Below are positions 40,260 through 51,213 of a stretch of DNA of 64,000 nt, piece after piece. A program made the translations under genes and the position numbers. This DNA comes from Pythium myriotylum (taxonomy: Eukaryota; Oomycota; Peronosporomycetes; Pythiales; Pythiaceae). Position 1 is the first letter of the stretch. The number at the start of each line of letters is the position of its first letter. The stretch is from the NCBI GenBank assembly GCA_023091665.1, contig JALJCQ010000009.1, positions 124,001-188,000 on the forward strand. The letters run 5' to 3'. Under the pieces are notes generated by a model. It was not told where the DNA came from, made no database searches, and was given only the letters and a program-made list of their open reading frames with translations.

Positions 40260-41183
40260 TCAGAAGCTGTGACGATGGCGGAGCTCCATCAGAAACTCTG
40301 ACACCGCCTGTGGGGTCTGCTGCGTCGATGCCGAAATACCCATGACCAAATCTACCTCTGAGGTGATGCGAGAGATAGCGTTGGTGGCGCTGTCGATCTC
40401 GAATCGTTGCTGTACTTGGCACACTACTGATCTCCGCCACCAGTGCTGATTGTCTGCGAGTTTCTCCTCGAAGAAGACAATCTCCAGTTCGGCTTCCATC
40501 TTGATGATAGCGTGGTCGCCGACTTCGATGCGCTCGGACGAGAGAGCGTGCAGCTGGAACGTCTGAAAGCCTCGTTTCTTGAGGTCCCACGCCTGCATCA
40601 TTTCTTGAAGCGATGCGAACTCTTCGCACTGGAGATCCAGCAGCCGCGTCATCGACGCGCATTCCGAGCCGGGCGAGCGCGCTGCCGGCGGTGTTTGCAT
40701 CATGTAATAGAACGACGCGATGCCATGTTCGGGTGTCGTCGTGTCGTCGTCACTGCTCGGGGCTCGCTGCTCAGTCAGCAGCTGCCGGCGCGTCGTGAGC
40801 TCCTGGATCTCGAGCTCGAGCGACTGGATGTAGCCGGCGAGTTGCAGCTCGTGCTGGCGCTTGCGCTTGCGGTAGTTGGCCTGGTTCACGCGGCACTGCT
40901 CTTTGCGTCGAGCTCGTTTGTCATCGGGGCCTGCTCCTTCTGCCGAGCCGCGCGGCGACCGCGAGAGGCTCGACGCGTCGTCCGCGTCGTCGTCCTCGAG
41001 CCTGCGAGTCGTATTTTCGTGAGACGGAGAGAACGCGACCGGCTCGCTCTTGATGGTGCGAGCGAGGTCGCCAGCCGCCGCGGACGCCGCGGGCGCGCCC
41101 ACGTGGAGATGCTTGAGCGAGGGCAGCGCCGTGGGCTGCGGCGTGCGCATGGCGTGCATGGGCGGGAGCACGGGCGGGAGCAT
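40260..41183 (-). CDS. bZIP transcription factor, oomycete Cys type
   Basis: 307 residues. The N-terminal part is Pro/Ala/Ser-rich and ends in an acidic patch. The basic region RRKEQCRVNQANYRKRKR begins near residue 92. In the N-x7-R core of a normal bZIP the Asn is replaced by Cys 97 (C-x7-R). Bzips with this replacement have been described in Phytophthora. The following helix has the heptad-like LQLAGYIQSLELEIQEL. A C-terminal domain (CEEFASLQEMMQAW ... QRFEIDSATNAISRITSEVDLV) is shared with the gene at 42640. It should be nuclear and bind DNA as a dimer. The DNA preference of the Cys form is not established. It is divergent from its paralogue. Confidence 0.85.
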   Translation of the reverse strand: MLPPVLPPMHAMRTPQPTALPSLKHLHVGAPAASAAAGDLARTIKSEPVAFSPSHENTTRRLEDDDADDASSLSRSPRGSAEGAGPDDKRARRKEQCRVNQANYRKRKRQHELQLAGYIQSLELEIQELTTRRQLLTEQRAPSSDDDTTTPEHGIASFYYMMQTPPAARSPGSECASMTRLLDLQCEEFASLQEMMQAWDLKKRGFQTFQLHALSSERIEVGDHAIIKMEAELEIVFFEEKLADNQHWWRRSVVCQVQQRFEIDSATNAISRITSEVDLVMGISASTQQTPQAVSEFLMELRHRHSF

Positions 41184-42639
41184 TCTCGGCGAGGAGCTAC
41201 GGCGTCGGGAAGAGCTTTTGTTGGTTTGTTGGCGTTGGCGTCTCCCGTGTTGGCGGCTGGGAGGAGCTGGAATGTTGGCTCACGTCGTGTCGCGTGGAGC
41301 TGCCTGCCCCCTCCTGTTTCTGTCGATGGGTTGGTTTGTCGGTTTTTTCGATTCGATCCACGTTATTAGGGGAAGGGGAAGAATGAGATTGGGAAGTGTG
41401 AGCCAGGGGAAGGTGTGTGTCGCTCCAGTGTTTGCCAGCCCGATCGATCGGGCTGCACTGCAGTGGCGGCGCCAACGTTGGCGTGTGGACGCCTCGCCAC
41501 CTAACCACATCGTAGTCGATCCCCAGCCCCTTTGCCAATGGGAGCCCGTGGACCTGGGCATGGCACCCACGCGGTTGACTACGACATTTGTTACGTGAGC
41601 AGAGCGCTCTCCATCCATATCCATGGTAATAGCGCGCCACGTGGGACTCGCCCGAGGCGATGGGCGCCGAGCGACCAGATTGAGTTGAGCGAGTCATCCG
41701 AGCTGATTGGGGCGTCGGCTGTCGTCCGTCGCGGAAAGTTTGGGACCCTTTTTTCCCGAGAAACGCGCGTTATCGGCGTCTCTTCCATGCGTGTGCCGTC
41801 CAGTCGCCGCCGGTCTTGTCTTGAGAAAAAAAAAATCGTGATTTGGAGGAGGCGGGGGGCGAAATCCAAAAAGGCCGATTCTGTCAAGTGATTATCCGCG
41901 CGTGTGGCCAGTTGTGATCAACGCTGTGACTCATCAGTGCCGGTATTAGGGTTGACAGAATGCGTCTTCACGAACGCGTTTAGGGATTCGAATTTTAACT
42001 CCCTCTCTGTCGTCGTGAGTTGTCAGCCTTTCTTTTTTGTGCTCGCTGATCTTCGCGGCAGATCTTTGCCAGATCGTCTTGCAGCCTTTTCAGCACGAGA
42101 CACGGCAACGTGGCGCTCTTTCCACGAAAAGAAAAAAAGTAGAAGCAGAAGCCGACGAAACAACCACTTGGCGCTGATGTGATCAAAAGAAAGACACACG
42201 TGACTCCAAGATGCGAGCAAGTGAGAAGGAATCTCAGTATGCCCGATTCTAGGTACTGAGATTACTCTGTTGAATAATCATGCTGTCTGCCCGAACGTGA
42301 CTATCTAAACTGCCACAGATACTCACGTTTTGTCGGAGAGCTTCCCTTTTTCTGAAACGGCCGTCGCCGTCATCAGTGAGTTGGAGATCCATCCTCCTTC
42401 TGCAAGGGATTGGTGTAAAATGGTCCTGACCAACGATTACGAAATTCGCGCTCCACGTGATCTCCGAGACACAGAAATACGACCCACGGCACGACACAAA
42501 CTGCGACGCGCACTTTTTTGAGTCAGCAGTCGGAGCTAAAAACACGGCTCCCCTTCTTGTTTCCTGCCTCGCGACGGAGGACTCTTTCTCTCTCCTTCTC
42601 TCTATCTCTCTCGTTCTCTGCTTCTCCGTGGGTCGATCG
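41184..42639. other. Shared upstream region of two bZIP genes
   Basis: About 1.46 kb between divergent starts. It includes a TGACTCA at 41927-41933, the consensus of AP-1/GCN4-type bZIPs, and a TC-rich tract at about 42588-42620 that probably lies in the 5-prime UTR of the right gene. No gene is supported here. Confidence 0.5.
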
Positions 42640-43974
42640 ATGGACGAGTCGTCGCGTCTCCACGAGCGAGAGCTCGCGAGCGATCGCTCGAGACGCATCT
42701 TTGAGCGTCTGCAGCCCACGCACGCGAGACCGTCGGCGGCGCAAGTGAGACCGTCGCCGCGGTCGCTGCCGAGTTTGCGAGTCCACTCGGGCGCAGCTCG
42801 CGTGCTGCCGTGTCCACGACTCAGCTCGTTGGAACTCGCGAGTGGCGATCGGGAGCGACGACGACTCGACTCAGACTCGCCGTCCTCGTGCTGTCCGCGG
42901 CCATGGCTCGCTGCAGCGCGAGCGAGACTCGACGACGTGGCGACGCACAAAGCAGAAAACACAGCTCCTAGAGATCGGTCGGAAGCCCAAGTGCAACAGC
43001 CTACGAACGAGTGGAGGCCCTCGCGGCTGGAATCGGGAAGAGAGATGACTGTGCTCGAGGCGCGACAACTGCGCGACGAGATTCGACGACGACGACAGGA
43101 ACTGCAAATTGCTCGAGACTCAGAAGATACCACGTTGCGTGGTGGCAGTAACTGCAAGCGGGATGCTCTCGAAGATGACGAAGACGAGCAGTGCTGCGTC
43201 GGCCCGGAATTCGTCATCCGCGATGACATGACGCCCGCTGAGATCTTGGCCGTGAAAAAAGCGCGGCGGAAAGAGCAGTGTCGCGTGAACCAGGCCAACT
43301 ATCGGAAACGGAAGCGCGTGTTCGAGATGGAAATGGACGCGCAGATCGCCGCGTTGCAGGGCGAGATCGACGAGCTGCGCGTCCAGCGGAATCTGGCGCG
43401 TCGCCAGTCTCAGAACCACGCCAATGCTGGCGCTCGTGATCCGCAGGACGTCGTGCGCTACGTCTTCTCGCAGCTGAGCCACACTGCGATCGGAAGCAAG
43501 CAGATGCGCGCGCCGTTGCGACAGGCCGAGACGATCTTTGGGCTCGAGCACGAAGAGTTTGCGTCTATCGAAGATTTGCTGGGCCAGTGGCGTTTCCACC
43601 GCAGCGTCTTTCGCGTCTTTGAGCTGCAGCTCGGCTCGATCCGCCGCGTCGACGTCGGCGACTCGCTCGTGCTCACGGTCGAGGCCACGTTGACGTGCCC
43701 CGTGTTCGCGAGCCGTCGTCGTGTCCACCCTGCTTCTTCTTCAACTCGACACGACGACGACGACGATCCGGACGATCCGGACAACGCTGTCGTCACGTGG
43801 CCCGTCGCCCAGCGATTCGTCTTCGACCGCTCCGACCTCGAGCTCGCCAAGATCATCTCCGAGGTCGACTGGGTCGCGGGCCTCTGCCCGTCTTCGCCAC
43901 GCCCACTCCACCGCGTCGCCCAGCTCGTCGCCAGATCCACCGCTCGCTCCTCCTCGCCACCTCTCGTCCATTAA
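42640..43974 (+). CDS. bZIP transcription factor, oomycete Cys type, paralogue
   Basis: 444 residues from ATG 42640, or 309 from the internal ATG at 43045 (MTVLEARQLRDEIRRRR). The shorter form matches the length of the neighbour at 41183, so the true start is open. The basic region RRKEQCRVNQANYRKRKR is the same as in the neighbour, with Cys in place of the invariant Asn. A leucine-zipper-like MEMDAQIAALQGEIDELR follows. The C-terminal domain is also shared: HEEFASIEDLLGQW, a Val-Asp-Val-Gly-Asp segment, then QRFVFDRSDLELAKIISEVDWV. It carries an extra Asp-rich loop (HDDDDDPDDPD). The CT microsatellite follows the stop. Function as for its neighbour. Confidence 0.82.
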   Translation: MDESSRLHERELASDRSRRIFERLQPTHARPSAAQVRPSPRSLPSLRVHSGAARVLPCPRLSSLELASGDRERRRLDSDSPSSCCPRPWLAAARARLDDVATHKAENTAPRDRSEAQVQQPTNEWRPSRLESGREMTVLEARQLRDEIRRRRQELQIARDSEDTTLRGGSNCKRDALEDDEDEQCCVGPEFVIRDDMTPAEILAVKKARRKEQCRVNQANYRKRKRVFEMEMDAQIAALQGEIDELRVQRNLARRQSQNHANAGARDPQDVVRYVFSQLSHTAIGSKQMRAPLRQAETIFGLEHEEFASIEDLLGQWRFHRSVFRVFELQLGSIRRVDVGDSLVLTVEATLTCPVFASRRRVHPASSSTRHDDDDDPDDPDNAVVTWPVAQRFVFDRSDLELAKIISEVDWVAGLCPSSPRPLHRVAQLVARSTARSSSPPLVH

Positions 43975-43982
43975 TCTTATCA

Positions 43983-43984
<2 letters not shown>

Positions 43985-44024
<40 letters not shown>
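43985..44024. repeat. CT microsatellite
   Basis: A run of CT units between the bZIP stop and RPC2, probably in the 5-prime UTR of RPC2. It is followed by a few CATT units. Confidence 0.85.
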
Positions 44025-44025
<1 letters not shown>

Positions 44026-44169
44026 CATTCATCGACCAACTTGCCCTTTTGAACCCATGTGCCTCGGACGAGTGTCGCGAAGGTCTTCTCTCGTGTGGTC
44101 CACCTCGTTCATGTGGTCCACCCACAACCATTCGCCCCCAACCGTTGAGCAGCTCCATCCATTATCGCG

Positions 44170-47100
44170 ATGGCGCCGTCGGTCGCCATGGCGTCGCCTC
44201 CTACGACGCCCACGCCCGCGGCGGCGTCGCTCGCCGAGCTCGAGCGCCCCGTCAAGGCCGTCGAAGACAAGTGGAAGCTGCTGCCGTACTTTCTCCAGCT
44301 CCGCGGGCTCGTGAAGCAGCACATCGACTCGTTCGACTACTTTACGAGCGTCGACATGAAAAACATCGTGCGCGCCAAGGCCAACAACGTCGTGCGCAGC
44401 GACGCCGACCCAAAGTTCTTCCTGCAGTACACCGACATCCACATCGGCTCGCCCAGCATCGAGGAAGAAGCCTTTGTCTCGTCCTCGGTCACGCCCCACC
44501 AGTGCCGCCTGCGCGACCGCACGTACGCCGCGCCCGTGTTCGTGAGCGTGCGCTACCGCCGCGGGAACAAGATCGTGACGAACAACAAAGTGCTCATTGG
44601 GCGGATCCCGATCATGCTGCGCTCGGCCAACTGCGTGCTCAAGGACAAGGGCGAGGCCGAGCTCGCCAAGCTCAAGGAGTGCCCGTACGACCCGGGAGGA
44701 TACTTTATCGTCAAGGGCGTCGAGAAAGTCGTGCTCATCCACGAACAGCTCTCCAAGAACCGCGTGATCATTGAAGAAGACGCCAAGCAGAACGTCTGCG
44801 CGTCCATCACGTCGTCCACGCACGAACGCAAGTCGCGCACCAACATCTTCATCAACAAAGGACGCGTCTACCTCAAGTCCAACTCGTTCGGCAGCGACAT
44901 CCCGATCGTGATCGTGCTGCGCGGCATGGGCATGGAGAGCGACCAGGAGATCGTGTCGCTCATCGGCAGCGAGTCGGACGTCTCGGACGCGCTCACGGCC
45001 TCGTTCGAAGAAGCCTCGGACCTCAAGGTCTTCACGCAGCTCCAGGCGCTCGAGTACATCGGCTCCAAGATGAACGCCGTCACCAAGGCCGGCGCCATGA
45101 GCGGCAACGCGCGCCACCGCGGCCACTCGAGCCACCACAACGACCGCTCGCTCTCGGACGCGGCGCGCTCGGCCTTGGCGAATCTCGTGCTCAACCACGT
45201 GCCTTGCGAAGACTACAACTTCCGCCTCAAGTGTATCTACGTCGCCCACATTGTGCGGCGCATCATCTTAACTGACAAGGACCGCACGCGGCTCGACGAC
45301 AAGGATTACTACGGCAACAAGCGCTTGGAACTCGCGGGCCAGCTACTCTCGCTGCTCTTTGAAGATCTCTTCAAGCGGTTCAACAGCGACCTCAAGCGCC
45401 AGGCCGACATGGTGCTCAGCAAGCCGAACCGCGCATCAGTGTTTGATATTCTCAAGTGCATTCGAACCGACACGATCACTCAGGGCTTTTACCACGCGCT
45501 CTCCACTGGTAACTGGACACTGAAGCGATTCCGTATGGACCGTGCTGGTGTCACCCATGTGCTCTCGCGTCTCTCGTACATGTCCGCGCTTGGTATGATG
45601 ACGCGTATCTCGTCGCAATTCGAGAAGACCCGCAAAGTCTCGGGTCCTCGTGCTTTGCAACCGTCTCAGTGGGGGATGCTTTGCCCGGCTGATACACCCG
45701 AAGGTGAAGCGTGTGGTCTCGTCAAGAACTTGGCGTTGCTGTGCCACGTGACGTCCGACGACGAAGCCGGTCCGATCAAGCGGTTGTGCTTTGACCTGGG
45801 TGTCACGGACGTGTCGCTCAGCTCTGGTGAAGAGATCAACCATCCCGCAACGTACCTTGTGATCCTGAACGGTGTCATCATCGGTACCCACGTGAGTCCG
45901 CGAACGTTTGTGACTCGTTTGCGCCGCATTCGTCGTGCCGGTCTGATCGGCGAGTTCGTGTCAGTGATGATGCACGACGTCCAGCGCGTAGTCTACATCG
46001 CTTCAGACGGCGGCCGCGTCTGTCGTCCGTTGTTGCTCATTGACCCCGTGACCCATCGAACGCGGCTCACGCAGAAGCACCTCGACGAGCTGCAGTCGGG
46101 CAAGCGCGATTTGCACTCGCTCATCGTCGAAGGCTGCGTCGAGTACGTTGATGTGAACGAAGAGAACAACTGTTTGGTCGCGCTGCACGAAAGCGAGATT
46201 GGTGATCGTACGACCCATCTGGAAATCGATCCGGTGACAATCCTCGGTGTCGTCTCGGGCTTGATCCCATACCCTCATCACAACCAGTCGCCGCGTAACA
46301 CGTACCAGTGTGCCATGGGTAAGCAGGCGATCGGCACCATCGCCATGAACCAGTACGAACGTATCGACACGCTGCTCTACACGATGGTCTACCCGCAAAT
46401 GCCGATGGTCAAGACGCGTGTGCTAGATCTCGTCAACTTCGACAACGTACCTGCCGGTCAGAACGCGACGGTCGCAGTGATGAGTTACTCCGGTTACGAT
46501 ATCGAAGATGCGATCGTGTTGAACAAGGCATCGCTGGATCGTGGTTTCGGACGCTGCATGGTCTTTAAGAAGTACCAGACGATGATCAAGAAATATGCGA
46601 ACGGCTCGTACGACCGCATCGTTGGCCCGCCAGACTTTGACAATCTCGTTTCAAATGGAGCGATTGGCGGTGGCATGGGTTTCCGAAACGCCAAGTACGC
46701 GTCGCTCGACGCCGATGGCATCAGTCGCGTTGGTGGTATCGTCCAAAACGGTGCGATTATGATCAACAAGGAACAACCGACTCAGTTCAACGACTCTGTG
46801 GATGGCCGCGACCCACTTGATGTGACATACTCGCCTGCTCCAACTACGTACAAGGGACCGATCCCCGGCTACGTGGACAAAGTGCTACTCACTTCGTCGG
46901 AACAGAACCATTTCTTGGTGAAGGTGTTGATTCGTCAGACCCGTCGACCGGAGATTGGTGATAAGTTCAGTAGTCGCCACGGCCAGAAGGGAGTCTGCGG
47001 TACGATCCGCAACCAGGAAGACATGCCGTTCAACGATCAGGGCATCTGCCCGGATCTGATCATGAACCCGCACGGTTTCCCGAGTCGAATGACGGTCGGC

Positions 47101-47688
47101 AAGATGATTGAACTCATTGCTGGTAAGGCCGGTGTACTCAACGGTCGACGGGCATACGGCACGGCTTTCGGAGAGAAGTACGGCACAGCAGACAACGTAC
47201 TCGACTGCTCGCGGGAGCTGGTGAAGAACGGCTTCAACTACGCCGGCAAGGACTACCTCACGTCAGGTATCACGGGCGAGCCCATCTTGTGCTACATCTT
47301 TATGGGACCGATTTACTACCAAAAGCTGAAGCACATGGTCATGGACAAGATGCACGCGCGTGCTCGTGGTCCTCGTGCCGTGCTCACGCGCCAGCCAACG
47401 GAAGGTCGATCGCGTGACGGTGGTTTGCGATTGGGTGAGATGGAACGTGATTGTTTGATCGGCTACGGCGCGAGCATGCTGCTGATGGAGCGATTGATGA
47501 TCTCGAGTGATGCGTTCAGTGCGGATGTGTGCCAGGGTTGCCGCATGCTCGGATACGAAGGCTGGTGCCAGTACTGCAAGTCGGAGGAGAAGGTCGTGAG
47601 CATTCGGATCCCATACGCGTGCAAGCTTCTCTTCCAAGAGCTGCAGGCCATGAACATCGTGCCCAGATTGACGCTCAAGGAGTATTAA
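44170..47688 (+). CDS. RPC2: RNA polymerase III second-largest subunit (RPC2)
   Basis: 1,172 residues, close to the normal length of Pol III RPC2 proteins. Seen in order: the N-terminal lobe motif ([20 protein letters not shown]), the [15 protein letters not shown] segment, the fork region with [30 protein letters not shown] residues around 495-520, the hybrid-binding region PQMPMVKTR and [14 protein letters not shown], and the switch region [12 protein letters not shown]. The C-terminal clamp has the zinc ligands [16 protein letters not shown] near 1119-1135. The short C-terminus LTLKEY and the Pol III-type form of several motifs favour RPC2 over RPB2 or RPA135. It is the housekeeping subunit that builds the catalytic cleft for tRNA and 5S synthesis. 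It is intronless here. GC content falls towards the 3-prime half. Confidence 0.93.
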   Translation: MAPSVAMASPPTTPTPAAASLAELERPVKAVEDKWKLLPYFLQLRGLVKQHIDSFDYFTSVDMKNIVRAKANNVVRSDADPKFFLQYTDIHIGSPSIEEEAFVSSSVTPHQCRLRDRTYAAPVFVSVRYRRGNKIVTNNKVLIGRIPIMLRSANCVLKDKGEAELAKLKECPYDPGGYFIVKGVEKVVLIHEQLSKNRVIIEEDAKQNVCASITSSTHERKSRTNIFINKGRVYLKSNSFGSDIPIVIVLRGMGMESDQEIVSLIGSESDVSDALTASFEEASDLKVFTQLQALEYIGSKMNAVTKAGAMSGNARHRGHSSHHNDRSLSDAARSALANLVLNHVPCEDYNFRLKCIYVAHIVRRIILTDKDRTRLDDKDYYGNKRLELAGQLLSLLFEDLFKRFNSDLKRQADMVLSKPNRASVFDILKCIRTDTITQGFYHALSTGNWTLKRFRMDRAGVTHVLSRLSYMSALGMMTRISSQFEKTRKVSGPRALQPSQWGMLCPADTPEGEACGLVKNLALLCHVTSDDEAGPIKRLCFDLGVTDVSLSSGEEINHPATYLVILNGVIIGTHVSPRTFVTRLRRIRRAGLIGEFVSVMMHDVQRVVYIASDGGRVCRPLLLIDPVTHRTRLTQKHLDELQSGKRDLHSLIVEGCVEYVDVNEENNCLVALHESEIGDRTTHLEIDPVTILGVVSGLIPYPHHNQSPRNTYQCAMGKQAIGTIAMNQYERIDTLLYTMVYPQMPMVKTRVLDLVNFDNVPAGQNATVAVMSYSGYDIEDAIVLNKASLDRGFGRCMVFKKYQTMIKKYANGSYDRIVGPPDFDNLVSNGAIGGGMGFRNAKYASLDADGISRVGGIVQNGAIMINKEQPTQFNDSVDGRDPLDVTYSPAPTTYKGPIPGYVDKVLLTSSEQNHFLVKVLIRQTRRPEIGDKFSSRHGQKGVCGTIRNQEDMPFNDQGICPDLIMNPHGFPSRMTVGKMIELIAGKAGVLNGRRAYGTAFGEKYGTADNVLDCSRELVKNGFNYAGKDYLTSGITGEPILCYIFMGPIYYQKLKHMVMDKMHARARGPRAVLTRQPTEGRSRDGGLRLGEMERDCLIGYGASMLLMERLMISSDAFSADVCQGCRMLGYEGWCQYCKSEEKVVSIRIPYACKLLFQELQAMNIVPRLTLKEY

Positions 47689-48604
47689 TTCCGAAATACA
47701 CGAAAGAATGCTCTACTTCTGCCATGAGAAACAGTGAGGGATGGACTTTGCTTATAGAATCTGACCAGATCCTAGCTCAGGAGCCCCAGGATTATGTGAC
47801 TGACTCGCGTCGTTACACCAGCAAAATGATCAAATCGCTTCGTCACGGTGAGATTTGATACTGAAGGGGGGTACGTCCATCACATGGCCTTAAACGTCGA
47901 AATATACCATCATTTCGACTAAAAGCTCTCACACAAAGGCCAATCTATCCATGCAGCTCCATGTGCACGAAGAGTTGAGGCGTGGATGCACCCTTCGGTT
48001 GCTTGCTTTGTCAGTTGATGAAAGTCCGTGTGAACTCACTGTCGAACACAGTGATCCTGTCGACGTGTATACGGAGCGCACTTCAACGATTTCAACTGCA
48101 GAACGAGGACCGTATCACCGCCCAAAGGCGGCCAACTGGGAGTCAATTGATTTTTTTTACATCCCGAGGAACGGTGCATTGGTAAACCCTAGTTCGTGTG
48201 TAGTTTGACCACGGAGGAGGGACTGTTCAAGTCTCTCTTAAACTCCACTCCACTTCACAATTAGGAGCTGTTCGACTGCTTTTCATGATATTGCGCTTAC
48301 CGGACCCTCGGATGGCCTTAAGAAGCTGTCCATGAGTTGCAAACCACCTACCAAAGGTCTGTTCGCATGAGCAGTTTGCAGCTGGTGCCAGTATTGTCAA
48401 TCCAATAAGTAAATGAGCATCTGAACCGCACTCGTGCAAACCACCCATTACGAAAGACTGCAGCTCCGTCTCATTTGTGTACATGAAGAAAGTTTCGCAA
48501 TCCATGCGCTTCAGGTACCAATCGCCACACAACAAGGGTTAAAACTCAAAAAGTACTAATTCGACAATACTCGGAAGAATACTCGACACATCTATTTTGC
48601 AGTG
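47689..48604. other. Gene-free stretch with a possible transposase scrap
   Basis: Between RPC2 and the reverse-strand PLP enzyme. The only item of note is the hAT-like fragment at 48227-48535. A T-run is at about 48149-48156. Confidence 0.5.
48227..48535 (-). pseudogene. hAT-transposase-like C-terminal fragment
   Basis: About 100 residues in one frame without an ATG at its start. The part reading LTILAPAANCSCEQTFG followed by a His and a basic segment recalls the dimerisation region of hAT transposases, in which a small-residue run precedes a Cys-Glu-x-x-Phe pattern. No catalytic residues or terminal repeats are visible nearby. It would be a decayed scrap of an element. This is a weak match judged by eye. 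Confidence 0.3.
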
Positions 48605-50071
48605 TTACCCCCGAACGATCGTTCGAGCGAGGTGTTCGTAGTCTTCAAGGTGGTTGTACACGTGGGCTGAGAGTCTCACGAACAATTTACCGTCTACACA
48701 TTTGATCGGTACTTCGATGCGATACATCATGTGGAGCGTGTCCTGAATGTGCTTAGCGTCGCTGGAGTTGTTTGGCTGGCCTGGTGAATTGCAGTCGACG
48801 CCAAAAACGCTCTTGGACGGCAATTGAACAAGCCGCATCGCGTGGCGTTTGTGCAAAGGAAAGTCTTTCGCCTGAGCCAGCTCCTCCTCCATACTCCACT
48901 CGGTGTACAACAACTCGACAGCGTTCTGGATGAGGTCATGCATGTACTTGCGACATCGCGAGACGTCTTGCAGGTTCCAGAAGTCGATACACTTCGGAAG
49001 ACTCAGCCACGGCGAGTAATCCTGCAAGCCGATCCACATAAACGCACTCTGGTACCCGTCGAAGAAGCCATGGGAGACCACTCGGGGCCAGATCTGCGTC
49101 ATCTGCGTCTGTCGGATGCCTGTGCGCTTGTTGACGTGGAGAAATGCTGCGCCTTTTGGTGACGCGAACCACTTATGGCAGTTCCCGACGTAGTAGTCTG
49201 CGTTCAGCTCGTCGAGATCGAGATCGAGATTGAACAATCCATGCGCGCCGTCGACGAGAACCGCGATCCCTCGGGCGTGACAAAGATCCACGATTTCCTT
49301 CACTGGCAGCAAGACGCCTGTATTGGACGTGATGTGGTCGACCACGACCAGTGGCACTCGAGACCCTTCTGCTTGGCTGATCGCGTCCAGTGCACACTGG
49401 AGTTTCCTGAGGACTTCGCCATCGTCATGCGACTCTTCCAGCGACAATGGCTCTTCGTGGACGCGTAGCTTTCTTCCTCTCCGTTCTGCCTCCACACGCT
49501 GCAGCATCTTGCGCACTGCGCCATACCGCGTGCTGAAGCAAACCACGACATCTTCTCCATCGAAGTCCTCTCCGCTCGCCTCACGCAACACCGAGTCAAG
49601 CACCGCGTGGAGTCCCGACGTCGCGTTTGGCAGCAGCACGAGCTCTTGTGCATCTGCCACACGTAGCACGCGTGCGAGCGCCTGGATCGACTGCACGACG
49701 TACGGGAAGAGCAGTCGGTCGTTGAAGAGCAGCGGCTGCTGGTCCGCGAACTCGCGCCACGCCGACGCCACGCGGCTCGCATACCGCGTCGGCCCACCGA
49801 AGGCGCCGTGGTTTAAGTAGGTCCACTGCGCAAAGTCAATCGTGAACAGCTCGCGAGTGCGCGCGCGGTCGCCGAGCACGAGCTGGTCCTGGGGCTCGAG
49901 CGAAGGCAGGAACGCGTCCGGGTCCGGCAGGTCGAGCGGCGCGTGGCCCGCGAAGAGCGCGGCGGGCGACGGCGTGTGGAACGAGCCGAAGGCCTCGTAG
50001 CCCTTGCGCGAGGAGCTCATGGCGCGCGCGAGCGCCAGCGAACGCAGGCGGCGGCGGCCGGCGACGAGCAT
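48605..50071 (-). CDS. Class-V PLP enzyme (isopenicillin N epimerase / EgtE-like)
   Basis: 488 residues from ATG 50071. Alternatives are 50152 and the Met at 50020. The N-terminus MLVAGRRRLRSLALARAMSS looks like a mitochondrial presequence. The fold is aminotransferase class V: TYLNHGAFGGPTRYAS at the entrance, LLPNATSGLHAVL for the phosphate-binding turn, VDGAHGLF for the PLP-pyridine Asp, and NCHKWFASPKGAAF with the Schiff-base Lys. The closest subfamily is CefD/EgtE-like, which includes epimerases, cysteine-sulfoxide lyases and related desulfurases. The specific substrate cannot be read from the motifs. The gene appears intronless, with a GC-rich 5-prime end. Function in sulfur or amino-acid metabolism is inference. 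Confidence 0.8.
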   Translation of the reverse strand: MLVAGRRRLRSLALARAMSSSRKGYEAFGSFHTPSPAALFAGHAPLDLPDPDAFLPSLEPQDQLVLGDRARTRELFTIDFAQWTYLNHGAFGGPTRYASRVASAWREFADQQPLLFNDRLLFPYVVQSIQALARVLRVADAQELVLLPNATSGLHAVLDSVLREASGEDFDGEDVVVCFSTRYGAVRKMLQRVEAERRGRKLRVHEEPLSLEESHDDGEVLRKLQCALDAISQAEGSRVPLVVVDHITSNTGVLLPVKEIVDLCHARGIAVLVDGAHGLFNLDLDLDELNADYYVGNCHKWFASPKGAAFLHVNKRTGIRQTQMTQIWPRVVSHGFFDGYQSAFMWIGLQDYSPWLSLPKCIDFWNLQDVSRCRKYMHDLIQNAVELLYTEWSMEEELAQAKDFPLHKRHAMRLVQLPSKSVFGVDCNSPGQPNNSSDAKHIQDTLHMMYRIEVPIKCVDGKLFVRLSAHVYNHLEDYEHLARTIVRG

Positions 50072-51213
50072 CCGAGAAGGTGAGCTGCTCAGAGGGGCAA
50101 GTGAGCTCGAGGTCCGAAGAGTGATGGTCGGGGGTACACCGTAACCCATCATTGAACCCTGGATGGCTCGAAAATGGGTCGGAGACCAAGATGGTGATTG
50201 CCTCTCGCACGAGGCTACATCCAAACGCGGCGATTGCCAGGATGATGACTACGCGCTTTGTATCTCTCTGCGTTGTCGACACCGCCGCAGCGAGTATGTG
50301 GAAGAAGCTCGGTCGCACGAAGGTAGGACTATCAGTTGCTGTCGTTTGGAAGAGTCTCGCCCTGGATCGTGGAGAGACCTTTCACTTTATGCACACGGAC
50401 AACGTCATAAAGGAGGAAGCAGACAGTTTGACGATGTGAAGTGGGTAAAAGACGCGGGTGTGATCTCTTGGCAAAGCATCGGCTTTTCGTCATCCTTAAA
50501 ACTGATCAACTGACCCGGCCTCCGGCTCTTGCTTCCTCTTCTCGGAGTGTCCGTGGAGCCGGTGAGTTGGCTTGTGTACCGTAAGCATTTCTTCGGATTG
50601 CTCGCCGTCGCGAGTAAAATGTCTCTTGCGGTGGGTTCCCCAAGCGTTCCCGGTCGCACTGTCCCACATGAGCTCTGGCCACACGATGACGCGCAGCAAC
50701 GGACTCTGGACACTAAACAATACTCTCTGCGGAGCGTTTTCCGGTGGGTAGATGTCCCACGATCGCCTTGAGGTGGTGCCGACGACGCGTCGGCAATGGG
50801 CGACGAAGTGCCGAGCGGTGTGCTTTTGGTCTGACTACTGAGGTGTCATTGGTTCAATAACTGATACCGTGGTCTCGCGAGATATTTCATTTGTGCAAAA
50901 TGCGACTTCAAGTTCAGCGCGAAGAGGGTTCGCGCAATGTTCGGCACCGTATAACGGCCGGATCGTGGAAAGCGGCGCGCGCGTGCGGGGAGCGATAACG
51001 GCGTTCGAGGCCATCCGGATGGAAGATCTGGTCCAGGTGGCCAGTTGCGGAGAGGATCCGATGATCCTGCCATCAGAGTCAGCCGGATCGCCAGGACTGC
51101 ACAGGCCGCGGGCGACTGGCATTTGCATTCTCACCCTCTCGCCCACGTGAGAGCATCTCTTACTGCTGCTAGCAGTCTCCTCCACCCGTTTCTCTCTTGC
51201 CTGTTCGAACTTT
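50072..51213. other. Divergent intergenic region
   Basis: Between the PLP enzyme (reverse) and the tyrosinase (forward), about 1.1 kb. No supported gene, repeat or RNA. The true start of the PLP enzyme may lie in the first 80 bp. Confidence 0.5.

Noticed and set aside
42457..42639. Upstream extension of the second bZIP
   Set aside because: It has no ATG and reads a TC-rich tract, which is more likely 5-prime UTR.
44029..45249. Reverse ORF of 406 codons opposite RPC2
   Set aside because: Antisense shadow of the high-GC 5-prime half of RPC2; no domain.
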